From: Melanocharis versteri
Taxonomy: Eukaryota; Chordata; Aves; Passeriformes; Melanocharitidae
Direction: 5' to 3'
NCBI GenBank assembly: GCA_013397845.1
Contig: VZTG01001729.1
Coordinates: forward strand, 285,984-349,983
DNA: 64,000 nucleotides
The notes beneath the pieces were generated by a model. That model searched no databases, was not told the DNA's origin, and saw only the letters and a program-made list of their open reading frames with translations. The translations under genes were made by a program, and so were the position numbers. Of this stretch, positions 10,181 to 22,282 are shown one piece after another (the first letter of the stretch is position 1; the number at the start of each line of letters is the position of its first letter).

Positions 10181-13154
10181 CGTGACCTGCCCGCTAGCGA
10201 TGTGTTCCAAGCCCGGCCTGAAGCACGGCGTGTGTGGCTGGCCCAGCAGCCCGCGGGGAGCCGTGCGGGGCTGCCGGCCTGGCGAGCCCGCGCCTTCCTC
10301 CGCTGCTGCGGGGAATCGGGGCAGGAGCTGGGCTCCCAGCGGGATTTTCCAGCCTGGGGTACACCCGCTGCGGGCCACGGTGGGGGCTGGAGTGGGCACG
10401 AAACGCGTGCGACTCCGCTGGAACATCGGGGGATGCGTGCGGCTGTCGGCGGTGGCGGTGGTGGAGGGTCGCTGGGATGGGTGCCCGAGGAGCCGTGGGC
10501 TGCCTGGCCGTGGAGGCACACAAAGCCCAGCCGGAGATCCAGGCCCAGATGGCGAAGTGTCACAGCTCCGTGTCCGGCTGCTCGGCAGGGGCAGCCGGAA
10601 AGAGACGGGAGCAGCTGGCGCCCGGCGGCGGGAGGAGGCGAAGCCATGGCTCAGGTGACAGAAGCAGTTAAACAAGTGGAGTTGGCACGTTCTTCCTTGT
10701 TCTGTCTTCAGGCAGATCCTTTGTGCATGGCTGAATACTCTGCTTCTCCTACTTGGAGCTAATTCCTCGTAGGAAGGGCAGCGTTCACGATGGTAGTATT
10801 CCAAAGAGTGGTCTATAAACCGAAATGATCAGGGCTGATGCTTTCTGAAGAAATTGACATTTAACTGTATTCTACTTAAGTGTGTGCAGCAGCTGGCAGA
10901 GGCAATGCAAATAAATGTGCTCATAAAATGAGGTGGTTTGGGAGAGCCCAATAAAGTATTGAAGAGATTTTTTTTTTAATCAGTATATCTGCTTTGCAGC
11001 TGTATAAAGTTGTCATGGACAAACAGCAGAATTGGCAGAGGTTATATGAGCTGGAATTAGGAAGCCTATAACTAAGGCTTTTCATTCTGCACAAAGTTTC
11101 TACTCCTAGTTCTGTGTGATCTTGGAGAGTTTATTTTCTTTGCCACAGTTTCTTCTGAGTATAAAGCAAGATCTTGTGTCAAGGAGACCTGGCTGAATAT
11201 TGGTAACCAAAGAGGGCAAACTGATAACTTTTAAAGGCCTTCCCTATACCATTATCAGCAAAAGCAGGTCCAGGTTAAAGTCACCTTGGGAAAGATGGAT
11301 TTATTCTCCAGTGCCAAAGTCGTCATTATACAGCTGATCAGAGTTAATGCAGCATTAAAGATATGTTAAAATAAACACCCTCTGAAATGTCTTGTATATC
11401 GTTGGTAGAAACTGCTGGGGAAGTGGAAAATGAAGCTATTGGCTTCTGAGTATGTGTCTTTATCTGATACATCTTTAACTGTTACACTTGTTTGTAAACA
11501 GTTATCCCAGTTGCAAACGAGACAAGAATACCAACAGGTATGTTTGTACAGCATCACACTTGTAGCTGACAACGCAGATCAGTGGAGACTCTGTTGCAGA
11601 AGAGATAAGGGATTTACCCTCAATAAATGTAAAGCTTTTCTCCATCAGAATAAGAGCTTTGTTCACACTTAGTCAAAAACATTGTGATTTTTTTTCTGAA
11701 GAGTCATGGATTCCTATTAAAGAGATCTTGCTGAAATCCAATATTTGATTAAACTTTCACTGTAAACTTGTTCTGGGTTGCTGGAAGTGAATTATCCTTT
11801 TATATATGGGTTGGGGAGATGAAATAAACCAGTGATTGGTCAGATATTCATCACAGGCATTAGATTAATATTTTATACCTTTTATTTTATATATGCATCT
11901 CATTTTTACACATTTTTCTGTTTATATTATTTTCCTTTTTTGTTTGAGCAGGAATGGATATATTTCTCCAGTTTTCAGCTCAGTTCTTAATGCAACACTC
12001 AGAGTTCCTCTTCCTTCCTTTTGGAGATGTTATGCTCTGAATTCATCTGATGGTCCTGTGGTTCAGAATGTGGTATCACCCAAAGTGGTCTGAATTTCCT
12101 TTTTCTCTGTGGCTGCTGGGGTCTGTGAAGGCCAGCCAAGACTTTGCTATTTGTCTGCATGTGGCAAGGTCTAATTTGCTATAGTATTTATTTATTTATT
12201 CATTCTTTTTTGCAAGCTCAGTTCTGGGTTTGCTTTCTTTCCTATACCCATGGGCTCTGCATGCTCCCAACCCAAAACCATTTCCACAACAAACCAAATT
12301 CCATCTTATTCTCAATCAAATAGTCGGGTAGTTTGCATTACCAAGAAACACGGTGTCTTGCAAAAGACTGTGTGTGGCTAAATGCACTCTTTGATCTGTG
12401 TTTTGGATTTTGCCTTTTTACCTCCGTGATCTGTGCTGTTTCTCTCTCCTGGTGCAGCTCGGTTCATTCCATTGCAGTGCGATTCTTGGGATCAGCTCAC
12501 AGGAAACACAGCTTTTCAGATGTGGCCAACTGTGCTGGTAGACCATATGCCTTCTGGGGAAACCTGATAAGTTACTTTTGCTCCAATGGGCCAGCTGAGA
12601 GCAACCCAAACCTTTAGTTGCAGAAAACTCTGCTCTATAAGCGTTTGCTTCATGTCTTGACCTGCCCTTGTACAAACAGAATCCAGGCTGGAAAGGCTGC
12701 TGTATATCCATATTTTTAGAAAGAAGCTACCTGCTTATTTTGCATCTCATTGCTTTGTTATTTTGCCTCTTGTTCAATTTTGATTTCTTCCTCAAATACC
12801 ACTTTAAGCTTAGTTTTCCAGTAATAGCAAAACTGGTATAAATGACTGAGATTGAGGAGAGAGGTTCAAGCATATGACCATTGGATACAAGACCCTTTGT
12901 TCTATGAGCTGGACAATTGCTCCAGGCCATCCAAGGCTTAATCCCAGAGAGTTCTACTGATATAAAATTAATTATATTATAACCAGTTCGAGTACTCCAG
13001 CAAAGACAAGGCTTCTGCCCGCAACGGGAGAGAAAAAGATAAAATTACATTAAATAGAGAAGGAAAAAAACCCTAAAATCAACCAAACATCCAACTCCAA
13101 AACATATATTTGTGACCTATGTTGAAAGCTGTGGGCAGGCGGCAGCATTGATCG

Positions 13155-13375
13155 TGGAATCATAGAATCACAGGTTGCTCCAAGCCCCATCCAGCCTGGC
13201 CTTGGACACTTCCAGGGATAGGGCAGCCACAGATTTTCTTGAAAACCTGTACCAGGGCCTCACCACCACCCTCACAATAAAGAATTTCTTCCAAATATCT
13301 GATTTAAACCTGCTGTCTTTTAGTTGGAAGCCATTCCTCCATGTCCTGTCTCTACGTGCCTCATCTCCAGAAAAC
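13155..13375 (-). mobile_element. CR1 LINE 3' fragment
   Basis: On the plus strand this begins with GGAATCATAGAATCACAG, the inverted CR1 tail. It continues with 'ccaagccccatccagcctgg', 'cctcaccaccaccctcacaa' and 'aagaatttcttcc', all familiar CR1 3' blocks. It lies antisense in FAM174B intron 1. It is 5'-truncated and has no coding capacity. The inner boundary near 13375 is approximate. Confidence 0.85.
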
Positions 13376-16300
13376 ACGAGGACTTGGCTTAGTGCTTCAA
13401 CTTTGTTACATACAGCACCATCCAGAGAGCAGAGATACCCAGACAGATCAACAGTAATGAAATATTGCTGATCTAATTCATCAGCTGGTAGGAAGCCTGG
13501 AGTTTCCTGAGGTTTATAGTTCCATAATTTTTTTTTTTTGACTGCTATGGGAGTTCATTAACAGGAAGTAAACTGGTCCTAATTCCATTCCGTATATAAC
13601 ATTGCTGCAGTTCTAGGAGGGACTGGCTTAATCAGACTTCCAGTAAGCACCCTACTTAGAAGGGATAAGAGGTTTTTTTGATTTTTTTTTTTTCCAGGGG
13701 ATGGTTCCCTCCCTCTACATCTCTTAGCAGGAGGTAAGAAATGCAGAGACCTCTCTCTCTGGGTCAGGAAAAGGATAATCTGTGAATGTCAGGGTTGTGG
13801 ACTAAAATAGATTAGAGGCGTAAATAATACAATGAACCAGTGAGTTGATTCGAGCACTTACCCCACCACATGATGCCTCAGAAAGGAGGATGAAGTGCTG
13901 CATATGACTGGTGCTTGATCAAAATAGCCCCCGGTCAAAGTACAGGCACAAAGTCAGCGTTCTGCTGTCGGTGTGTTGTCCTTCCCTGTGGTCTGGAGAG
14001 GGACGTATGTCTGATTTCGGGTGGGCCAGGCAGACCCTGGTGTGGTGTGTGGTGCCTCAGCTCTGGGTCTGCAGTGAAAAGTTAATATCCCTGCCTGCAG
14101 TTAACCTGGGTTTTCTTTCTTCCTTATGATTCTGGGCAAGACCTGTAGCATTCCGTCCTAATTACAGGGGGTGGCTGAATCAGCAGAAGCAACAGGATTT
14201 TTTTTAAGTGGAAGATGGTTTTCTGTGCTACCCAGAACCACTTCTAGCCTGGCTAAACCACTTGGGGAGTCCATTGTCTTTGTGCAAGGACCACAGCTTC
14301 CAGCATGCATCTTGTTTGCTTTTAGAAAACCCACAGAAAATGAATGTGGCTGGAAAGGAGGTGCTCTCTTTGCTCGTGAGGTCTGATGTGTCCTGGTCCT
14401 TTCCAGGAGGTCTCCAAAGTTCATGAAACATTTGTATTCTGTAGTTCCTGCCCTGTGCTGCTCCGCTGACTCTGCTGCCTGGTCCCACCTGCTGAATAAA
14501 GTGCTTTTCCTTTTTGTGCTGTCGTTGCTGATGATTACAGGGATCCCACTGAGGTTTGGGAGTTTTAATGTGAAACAGTTTTCTGACAGGCAGCCTTATT
14601 CTATGTGCATGTAGGGAAACTCCCAGGGCTTTCCTGCAAAGTTAGCCCGGGTACTTCTGGTATTTATGAAGCCTGGGGGAGTTGTGCAAATGAGCAAATG
14701 AGAAAACAGGCTGCTGGAAAGCAGATTAATGACAAATTAGCTAGATAATCTGGGTTGGAATGGATTGAGAAAGGAGTGGCAAGGAAAGATCTTTTTGCCT
14801 TATCAATGGGAAACAACTGGTTGTAGCAGCTTAGCCAAAAACCAGCAGCAAAATGAGCTTCCTCCCTATCCTAGATGAGCACCATCATTAAGTGAGTTTG
14901 TGGAGATTAATAGGTCACTGTACAGTGAGTTCTGCTCTGGGTACTCTTGCAAGTGTAGCCCAAATAGACTAATTAATGGCTGGAGGCAAAAGGATTCTAG
15001 TTTCCCGTTTCTAAAAATATCTGCTCTGCAGTAATTTCTTCAACCACTCCATTATTAACTGTTTTAAGATGAACTCTGTGGGATAAGTTATGTTTTCTAA
15101 TGGAGAGAATGAGGGAGGATGGGTCTCAGTAAATTGGGCCTGATACTTGGGTAGGATCTTAAATGGATCCCATGGAAACCCCCTGTAGCCTGTATGTGGG
15201 TGCAAAGTGGTAAGCCTGTGCTTGGTTAGTTCTGACAGGTTAGTCTTGGTCTGTGTTTAGGCTTCCCAGCATGAGTAAATATTTATTGTAGAAACAATGC
15301 GCTAGTTGCAAGAGGAGACCTCCCAGCATCACTTTGCTGCTAGGTTTTAACAGGGAAGCAGGGTAACAAAGAAGCGGTTTCAAAAGCATTTTCAAGTGTT
15401 TGGGTTAAGAGTCCTACTGTACTGGATATAAAATTGCTTGTTTCAACAACAGCAGTAAAAGAACAAACCACCCTGTGCTCTGCGTGACACAGCAGCACAG
15501 ATCGCTCTAAAGATTAGACCAGGAGGTGACTTTCTCCTCACTCCTGATGCAACCTCAGCCTTCAGAACAGGGAGGAAATGCAAACTGCTTCATCCCAAGG
15601 GCTGGGACCTGTTTGTTCAGCCTTGGACTGCTGCCCAAAAGCAGTGCTTGGCCGAGGTACTGAGATTTCTGTATCAGAACTGGTCAACTGATTTGAATTT
15701 CCTTAACTTTAAGCTTGGAAGGGACCACTGTGGTGGAGATGCGTATTTAGGGCTGGAGTCCCACTGTCTCTGCAGTGCTCACACCTCAGTTCCTGTTGCT
15801 GTGTGACTCTTTTAAAGACTTCTTGAGGCACAAGCTGTGCTTTTGAATCCGGCACACCTCACGTGACGTGCCAGGGCAAGGCTTCTTGATGGTGAAAGTG
15901 CACTCAGGACATGCTGGCTGCTCAGAGCACTAGCTGTGATTACCAAAAATTAGGGCTGCTTGCTTGTGCCTGCACCAGCTCCCTTCTCATGCTTGGCAGG
16001 TGCCAGTTTTGTTTGCTAAAAGATGTAGGGGAAAGTTCTGCGTTTTGTTAACCAAAACAACCCACTTTTCTCCCCAAAGGTTGGCTGAGTACACATCAAC
16101 ACGTTCTTGAATGTGTAATCACAAAAATGCATTCATGCATGAGCAGTGTGACCTTCCTAGTATGCATGAAAACAGTAGGTGAAATAAAAAAAAAGGACCC
16201 ACGCAATTCAAGGTAGAGGCAGAGAATAAGTTGGAAAGCCACGCACCAGGTGTTTATTAATTGAAAGTAAGTACTAGGAAATAGATCTCTCAAAACCGTG

Positions 16301-16961
16301 GGATGTGCAGGTGTGTGAGCGTCTCCATTTCAGAAGGAGGGTAAGGCTGGCATCTGTGGGAGGAGAGGTGCTAGGTACAGTTAGCTTTGAACGATGGTTG
16401 ATTATTTTTCATAGCACCTGCAGAAATGGAGCCTGAAACTGCTCAGGTGAGACTCGGGGTTGTTGCTGTGGGAGTCCTGAGCTTGGCCTGACCGCGAGGA
16501 AAGCGAGCAGGCAATTTGTACCCAGACAGCATCACCTCCGTGCTCCTAATCCTGCCTAGAACATTCCCGTGGCTCAGCAGGGCTTAACCTGTGCTTTCTC
16601 ATCTGAACATGTTCACTAAACCAGTGGCTGCTTCAGCTGATTAAGTCCATGTCTCACTTATTGAGTCTGGCAGCAGGAGGACGTGGTGGCTGCGGCGTTC
16701 GTGTGCCTGCCCTGGCTGCCGGAGCATCTCTGGTTTGTCAGCAGTGGAAAGACTGACGTTGATCTGGATTGCAGCTGATGAGAAACTGCTCCACAGACAG
16801 GCACAAACAGTGGCCTTGGAAAGGCAGCAGGAGGGGATGGAGGCTGGTTCTGCAGCGTTCCTGTTTGGGGGGTCTGAACCAGAGTCAGAGCTGGTGGGAA
16901 CAGCTTCAGCCTCTCCAAGGAATACTATATAAAGGCAATCTTTCCCACCTCTGTGTTTCAG

Positions 16962-17093
16962 GTCTGGCAAGAGGCTTAAGAAGACCAGGAAGTATGACAT
17001 AATCACCACCCCGGCCGAGCGGGTAGAAATGGCTCCTCTGAACGAAGAAGACGATGAGGATGAAGACTCAACAGTGTTTGATGTGAAATACAG
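16962..17093 (+). CDS. FAM174B: FAM174B exon 2: cytoplasmic tail
   Basis: This exon contributes 43 complete codons plus parts of the split Arg codons at each end. It codes for the whole cytoplasmic tail: a basic stretch (SGKRLKKTRKY), a central segment ITTPAERVEMAPL, a run of acidic residues (EEDDEDED) and the end STVFDVKY. The match to the conserved FAM174B tail is nearly complete by eye. The acceptor is CTGTGTTTCAG|GTCTGG and the donor AATACAG|GTACTG. If the donor were skipped, the frame would add eight codons (Y C C H P S S, then TAG) in the intron. The basic-then-acidic layout is typical of small Golgi or plasma-membrane adaptor-like proteins, but no catalytic domain is present. Confidence 0.95.
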
Positions 17094-20000
17094 GTACTGC
17101 TGCCATCCATCCAGTTAGACTTGCTCACTGAGCTCTCGTTAGTAAAGACAGCTCTTTTATTTCTCTGCTGGGCTATCTTGGCAGGGATGAGGCAGTCACA
17201 GTCTCCCTCTTTGCCCAAGCATTATCCCTTTCCTTTGCAGCCCTGTGGCCTGTTCCCAGCACACACAGCTCTGTCCTCCCCTGGTCCTGCAGTAACCCTG
17301 TCACTAGCCCCAGGCTGTCTGCCCTCCTCTTTCCCCTGCAGAGCAGCACAATGGGATGCACGTGTCCCAGATAGCTGACAGGGTTTGACAGACTGAACTT
17401 CCCCTCCCGGGCAGCTGCTGGCAGTCATTCCTGTGTGCTCACACTGGATGGAGGGCTGTGGATCAAGGGTCGTGGATCCAGGGCTGCTTTCCCAGGCACT
17501 GCTATTGCTGTGAGCCTGGGAGGGAAATCAGAATGCATCTCCACAAGATTTGTACCAGAGTGCTCCTGTGTTGGTCTATGACACAGAGAGGACTGTGGGC
17601 CCTCACTGATGCTGTTAGCAGTTATCCCTTAGCAACAAACTTTCCTTAAATTTGTTTGTCTTTTTGAGATGGAAGTGGTGTGACAACCCAAAACTTCTGG
17701 TGCCTATTCTGGGCCTGAGGATTTATGGCAACAACTCAGCACATAAAGATGCTGCTTGTTGATTTATGGCATCAGGGTATCTGCATCTCTTATTTTTATT
17801 TGCATCAAGCCATCCACACTATTCAAGTTGTGTTCTCATCCAAATAAGGCCTACTCTAAGATCTGTCCTACTTTGACTGAAATAAGCTCTCCTAATTATA
17901 AAAATGCAGATCTTGACAACTTCTAACTGGAGATTTTATAGACTTTATTCTCATTGCCCATGTCCTAACTTTGGAAAAGGGGGAACACCACATCTGCTCT
18001 GAGCACATGTGCCAACATCTGAACCACTCACCACCGTATGCTCCACTGGTTGTTTCCAAAATCACTGCATTAGTTCGCTATAAAAATCAGGAAATAGTTG
18101 GGAGCCGTGAAACAATGAAGGGTGTGAGTCAAGCCTTAGTGTGTAAACAATTAGTTCTTGGTTTAGAAGACTCCTATCAGTCCTTACCTGACTTCTGCCG
18201 TTCCCTGTAGCTGCTCTGTGGTTGCTCTAATAATTTCAGCTTGTGCAGTTTGTACGTTGGGATGGAGCTTTGTTAAGCCCAGAGTGCAGAGATCTGAGTC
18301 GCCATGGCCTGTTTAAACAGCCAGCATGTCCCACCCTTTTCCTTTTAACTCCGTACTTTCTCTGTGGACTTTTGGAAACGGGATCAGAGGGTTTTTTCCC
18401 CAAAGAGTGAGAACAGAAGAATCTCAATCACGGCAGTGCTTCAGGACAAGATGTCTAATAGTAAAATAGTGGATGAACAAAGAGAGCTTGCTGGAAACCA
18501 TTTGTCTCTTGAGATCTGTGTTTGTGTTATCTGACGTTGCTTCCCTGGAGCAGGAACTCAGCCGCTGTCACTGAAAGTATCAGCTCATCCTGGGTCCCTG
18601 TTCTTGGCCAACCAGTCCTCTTTTCAGCTGTGGGAATTCCTCCTTTCTGCCACAGTGCAGCAGCTATTAAATTGCACATTTTCTGCAATCCTTGCTGTTT
18701 CAGGCATACTTTTGTTTGGCTCGAACAGAGCTACTCAGTTTGAGGGGGAGATCATCTTACAGACAGCCCCTTAGCAGTGCTGCTTTTGGGAAAGCTTCTT
18801 TGAGGATACATTTGCTGTAGACGGTGTCAAGCTCTCTGGTTCCTTTGTGCAGCTTGGAGAGTATATCCCAAACAGTTCACAAATCCTGTCTCCAGTAAAG
18901 AGACTTCTTTGCAAATGTGAGTTGCTGAGTTCAACCATTGACAACCCCATTAAACCAGTCAGGAGGTTCTTCGTAGGTGCTTGTGTTCAGATGGGAAGAG
19001 AGAGATAGAGCTGCAGAAAGGGCAGCTCAGGCTTGCCCACAGGGAGTCAGGGAGCAAACTTCCAACAGGTTTTCTCTTGGGGTACCTGCCCCAGTCCTGC
19101 CCTACCCCCAAACTGGCATTCATGGTGTGGAAAGCTCTGAGCCGGTTTATCTGAGATCCCCTCCCATCGCTGAAAGATCTGTGCTGGCACTTGCATCTGT
19201 GTTTGGGGGAGTAATTGAGATTCTGTGCTCTCTCCCCGTGTAATGCAAACAGCTCTCTAATTAAAAGGCAGTTGGTGTGGAGCAGCAACAGGGGAGAAGC
19301 GACATTTACCTCTCCAATTGTTCTCATGCAGTTAATTTTCTTTCCTTTAATGCTTTGTCCTTGTGCGGATTTGTTTCCAGTCTTACATGAGGCATCAAAG
19401 AACAGCAGACATTGTAAATTGGGCTGCTGGATGAAGGTCATTGCTATTTTTTTCCACTTTTTTTTCAGGAGGCTTTAAGGTTTTAGGCTCCCAGTAGATC
19501 TCCCCCCCCTGCTTCCTTTGGGCAGTGGAGCAACAAGAAGTAACCACCTTCCTCCAGTAAGGCAGACTAATGAGACCACTTCAAAATCTTACCCAAAATC
19601 TTGTCATCCCTTTCTGTGGATGCAAAAGCCACCCACTGCTGCCTCAGTCGAATGTGTGCTGGATCAGATCCCCTCTTTGCAACCTCGTTCCAGTAGCAGG
19701 GAAGCAGCTCTGTCAATGGCCTTTCTAATCCTGCAAGCACAGTTTTCTGCGTGAAAAGGGGTGGAAAGTATAAAACAAAGATTGTCACAGAGTAAAGGTG
19801 CCAGATCACTTGGACATTTGCACCTCCTTAACAAGCTTAATGGAAACCACTGTTTTAGTATGTACGTTTCTGTATGTGTTTGCTCTGGTATTGAGAGAGG
19901 CATTGGGATAAAAAGTTCAGGAATTGTTCTGAAATTATTATAGAGCTACACGAAGAAAGCAAACCGAGCAATGGAGAGACTGTTTGTTCCTTGATCACCA

Positions 20001-22278
20001 ATTCAGTCTGTGCTAAAGGCTGAAAAGCATCCTTGTCCAGTTGATTCCTGGACCATATTAACTGTATTGGTCATCATTTCCCAGATGTCAGGTGTTTTTT
20101 CAAGTTTTATGATGGGATTTGCTGCACATCTTCAAAAATGAGTTAGTGGAAAGCAAAATCCCATCCTCTATATGTGCTTTTTCTCATCCCACAAATAGAT
20201 CTTGAGTTGAAGACTTCCCTCTCCTCTTTGCTCCTTTAGCACTTTCGTTCAAGAAGGCAAGGGGAATTTGCATGGGTTCTGTGATCTCCGAGATGGAGCT
20301 AAGCCATTGATTCATCAGGCGTTTGGCACTCAGGGATACTCGAGTAGAGAGCAGTGAAGTAAAGTAGGTTACAGGCAAACATCCCCAACAAACTGGTGTC
20401 CATCCTCCACCACAGAGCACTCTGCTTGTTTTGTGTAATAAGAAAAAAGAGATTAAAACAGCTGCAAAAAGAACCAGTTTCTGAAAAGGTAAATAAAATT
20501 GTTAGCTTGTTAAGCTTATTAACTCTAGCGTCGCTCATTGGGGGATTTCTTGTCAGCTTCAATAGGAGACTGAAAACAAGTTCTGAATAAATTCTGTGGT
20601 GCCTTGCACATGAAAGGCTTTGAAAGCACTTCAGTAATCTGGGATATCAGCAGTGACTCCTCTCCCTGCTGACTTGCAGCTGTTGGAGGCAGTGAGTTCT
20701 GCTCTTGCTTTGCTTGCTGAGCCCAGCTGGGGGAATTTCACAACTGTCCAGGGCGATATGTGCCATGTGACAGCCCAGAGCTGGGGAAGGAACTTGGAAT
20801 TTAAATGCTAGTCCTGCTGTCAGGCTCCTAAATAACTACTGATAGAAAGTTTTTCTTTGGGCAGATTGAAGCCTCTGTCCTTCCTGTCGGCTGAGTAAAA
20901 TTCCTCAGTTTGTTTTCCCTATGGATTGTCATCTTTCCCTCTAACAGCAGCAGCACCAGCAGAACGCAGAAGCAGTTTAGGAATGCATCTTCCAAAGTGC
21001 TCTTGAAAGGAGGAAGATTTATGTGTAAGGAGCAGTGGCAGGCTGAGGGAAGAGAGCAGGAATATTTATTCAACTGTTGTGGGTCTAAAGGGCTTTTGAG
21101 AGCTTGCAGGATGTTTTAGAGGAAAGATGTACCACATGTAAGGGCTGGATTCTGGATTCATCCCTTTTTCAGGCACTGATAGCATTGAACTGTATAGAAA
21201 CATCTTCAGCACAGTTGCAGTGCTCAGCCTTTGATGTACTCGAGTCTTGGGAGTCTGTGTAAAATATGGGTTACACTATTGGTGCCTTCTCTAGGACTAC
21301 ATCCTTTCCAGATCCTGACTGCATGTGCAGCTCTGAATGGAGCATGGAATTGTTCCGTTTGTTACTGTGAGGTGTTCACTCTCAAGGGAGCAGCTCTAAT
21401 GGATTTTTTTTTTTCCAGTGAGAGCTGCAGGCAATTCTGGATGATGCCAGGTGAATTGTGCTGGGGTTTATAGCAGCTTATTTTTTTTTTCCCCAGCAGG
21501 CAGCAGTGACAAGTTGTGTGTAAATGGAGGGTTTTCATTTATCCTCATCTAAAGGGGGTGCAAATCACCAACACAGGCAGCAGCTCACTATAAATACAAC
21601 AAATTGCCAAAGCTTTGGTGCTGCTGTTAAGGATTTCCCATATGCCCACAGCAGGGGAGAAAAAGAGATAGTCAAAAAGCAATTTTTGCTGGGTTTTGAA
21701 GGCCATTTCTTTCCTGATGCTACTGTAGCAGTTGCAGAGCACACCCTGTTCTGCTGCTCTGCAGTCCTACAGGAGGGCTCTCACCTCCTTCCTGGAGTGT
21801 AACAAGTTCCTATTAAGATTTTTTTTGAACCCTGAAGCAGTTAAGGCAGTAGGGTGTCTGGAGGAGCATCCATAGCAAGGAGGATGGTCCATGTGTGCTG
21901 TTGGGTAAGGGGTGCACCAGTGTGTAAAAGCTGTGAGGTGAAGAATGTGGTTTCACGTGCCTCCCTGTGCACATTCCCTTCCCTGCTCTGCACAGTGACT
22001 GGCCACAGGATCTTCCAGCATCTGGGCTTTGTCTCATCCAACTCTGCTTTTGTCTTCCCTTGGTATCTCTTGTCCTGGCGTGGCACTAACATCCCATCAG
22101 TGCCGCCAGATACGCGAACTGCTGGAGGGGACCGGTGGCAATCCCAGTGAATGATGCTGCCTTTTCCTGTGTGGCCATTGGGATTTTTTCTTTCCCACTT
22201 CGCACGTGGGTTCTCATCTCTGCCTGTGAGCTATTTTAATTGCAAATCTGTAGCTGTACTAATTCTTCTGCTTTCCAG
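17094..22278 (+). other. FAM174B: FAM174B intron 2
   Basis: Donor GTACTG at 17094 and acceptor TTCTGCTTTCCAG ending at 22278. No additional exon, RNA gene or clear mobile element was recognised. Short homopolymer runs occur (for example near 19503, 21407 and 21481). Confidence 0.75.
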
Positions 22279-22282
22279 GTAA
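22279..22282 (+). CDS. FAM174B: FAM174B last exon: one coding base and stop
   Basis: Joining exon 2 (ending in AG) to this exon (starting GTAAAG) completes an Arg codon and is followed at once by TAA at 22280-22282. The protein therefore ends in ...DVKYR, the end I recall for FAM174B. The acceptor has a good pyrimidine tract (TTCTGCTTTCCAG). Because the exon starts with GTAAAG, the junction also looks like a donor site. The assignment rests on phase, the expected C-terminus and the acceptor quality; no transcript was available. Confidence 0.75.

Larger units (their letters stand above)
9890..10650. promoter_or_regulatory. CpG-rich block at the FAM174B 5' end
   Basis: GC content and CpG frequency rise sharply over this block compared with both flanks. 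It covers the surviving part of exon 1 and the start of intron 1, and is interrupted by an AT-rich insert at 10111-10180. This is the usual setting of a housekeeping-type vertebrate promoter. The upstream half of the island is probably lost in the assembly, so no transcription start can be placed. Confidence 0.6.
10014..16961 (+). other. FAM174B: FAM174B intron 1
   Basis: Donor GTGGGG at 10014 and acceptor CTGTGTTTCAG ending at 16961. The first 640 bases are GC-rich, with a sharp AT-rich insert at 10111-10180. One CR1 fragment lies at 13155-13375. T-runs occur near 10969, 13530 and 13680. No other gene was recognised. Confidence 0.8.

Noticed and set aside
9843..10658. Open frame of 271 codons in the CpG-rich block
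   Set aside because: It is a frame-shifted shadow of FAM174B exon 1 and GC-rich intron, rich in Arg/Gly/Pro/Ala, and crosses the exon 1 donor.
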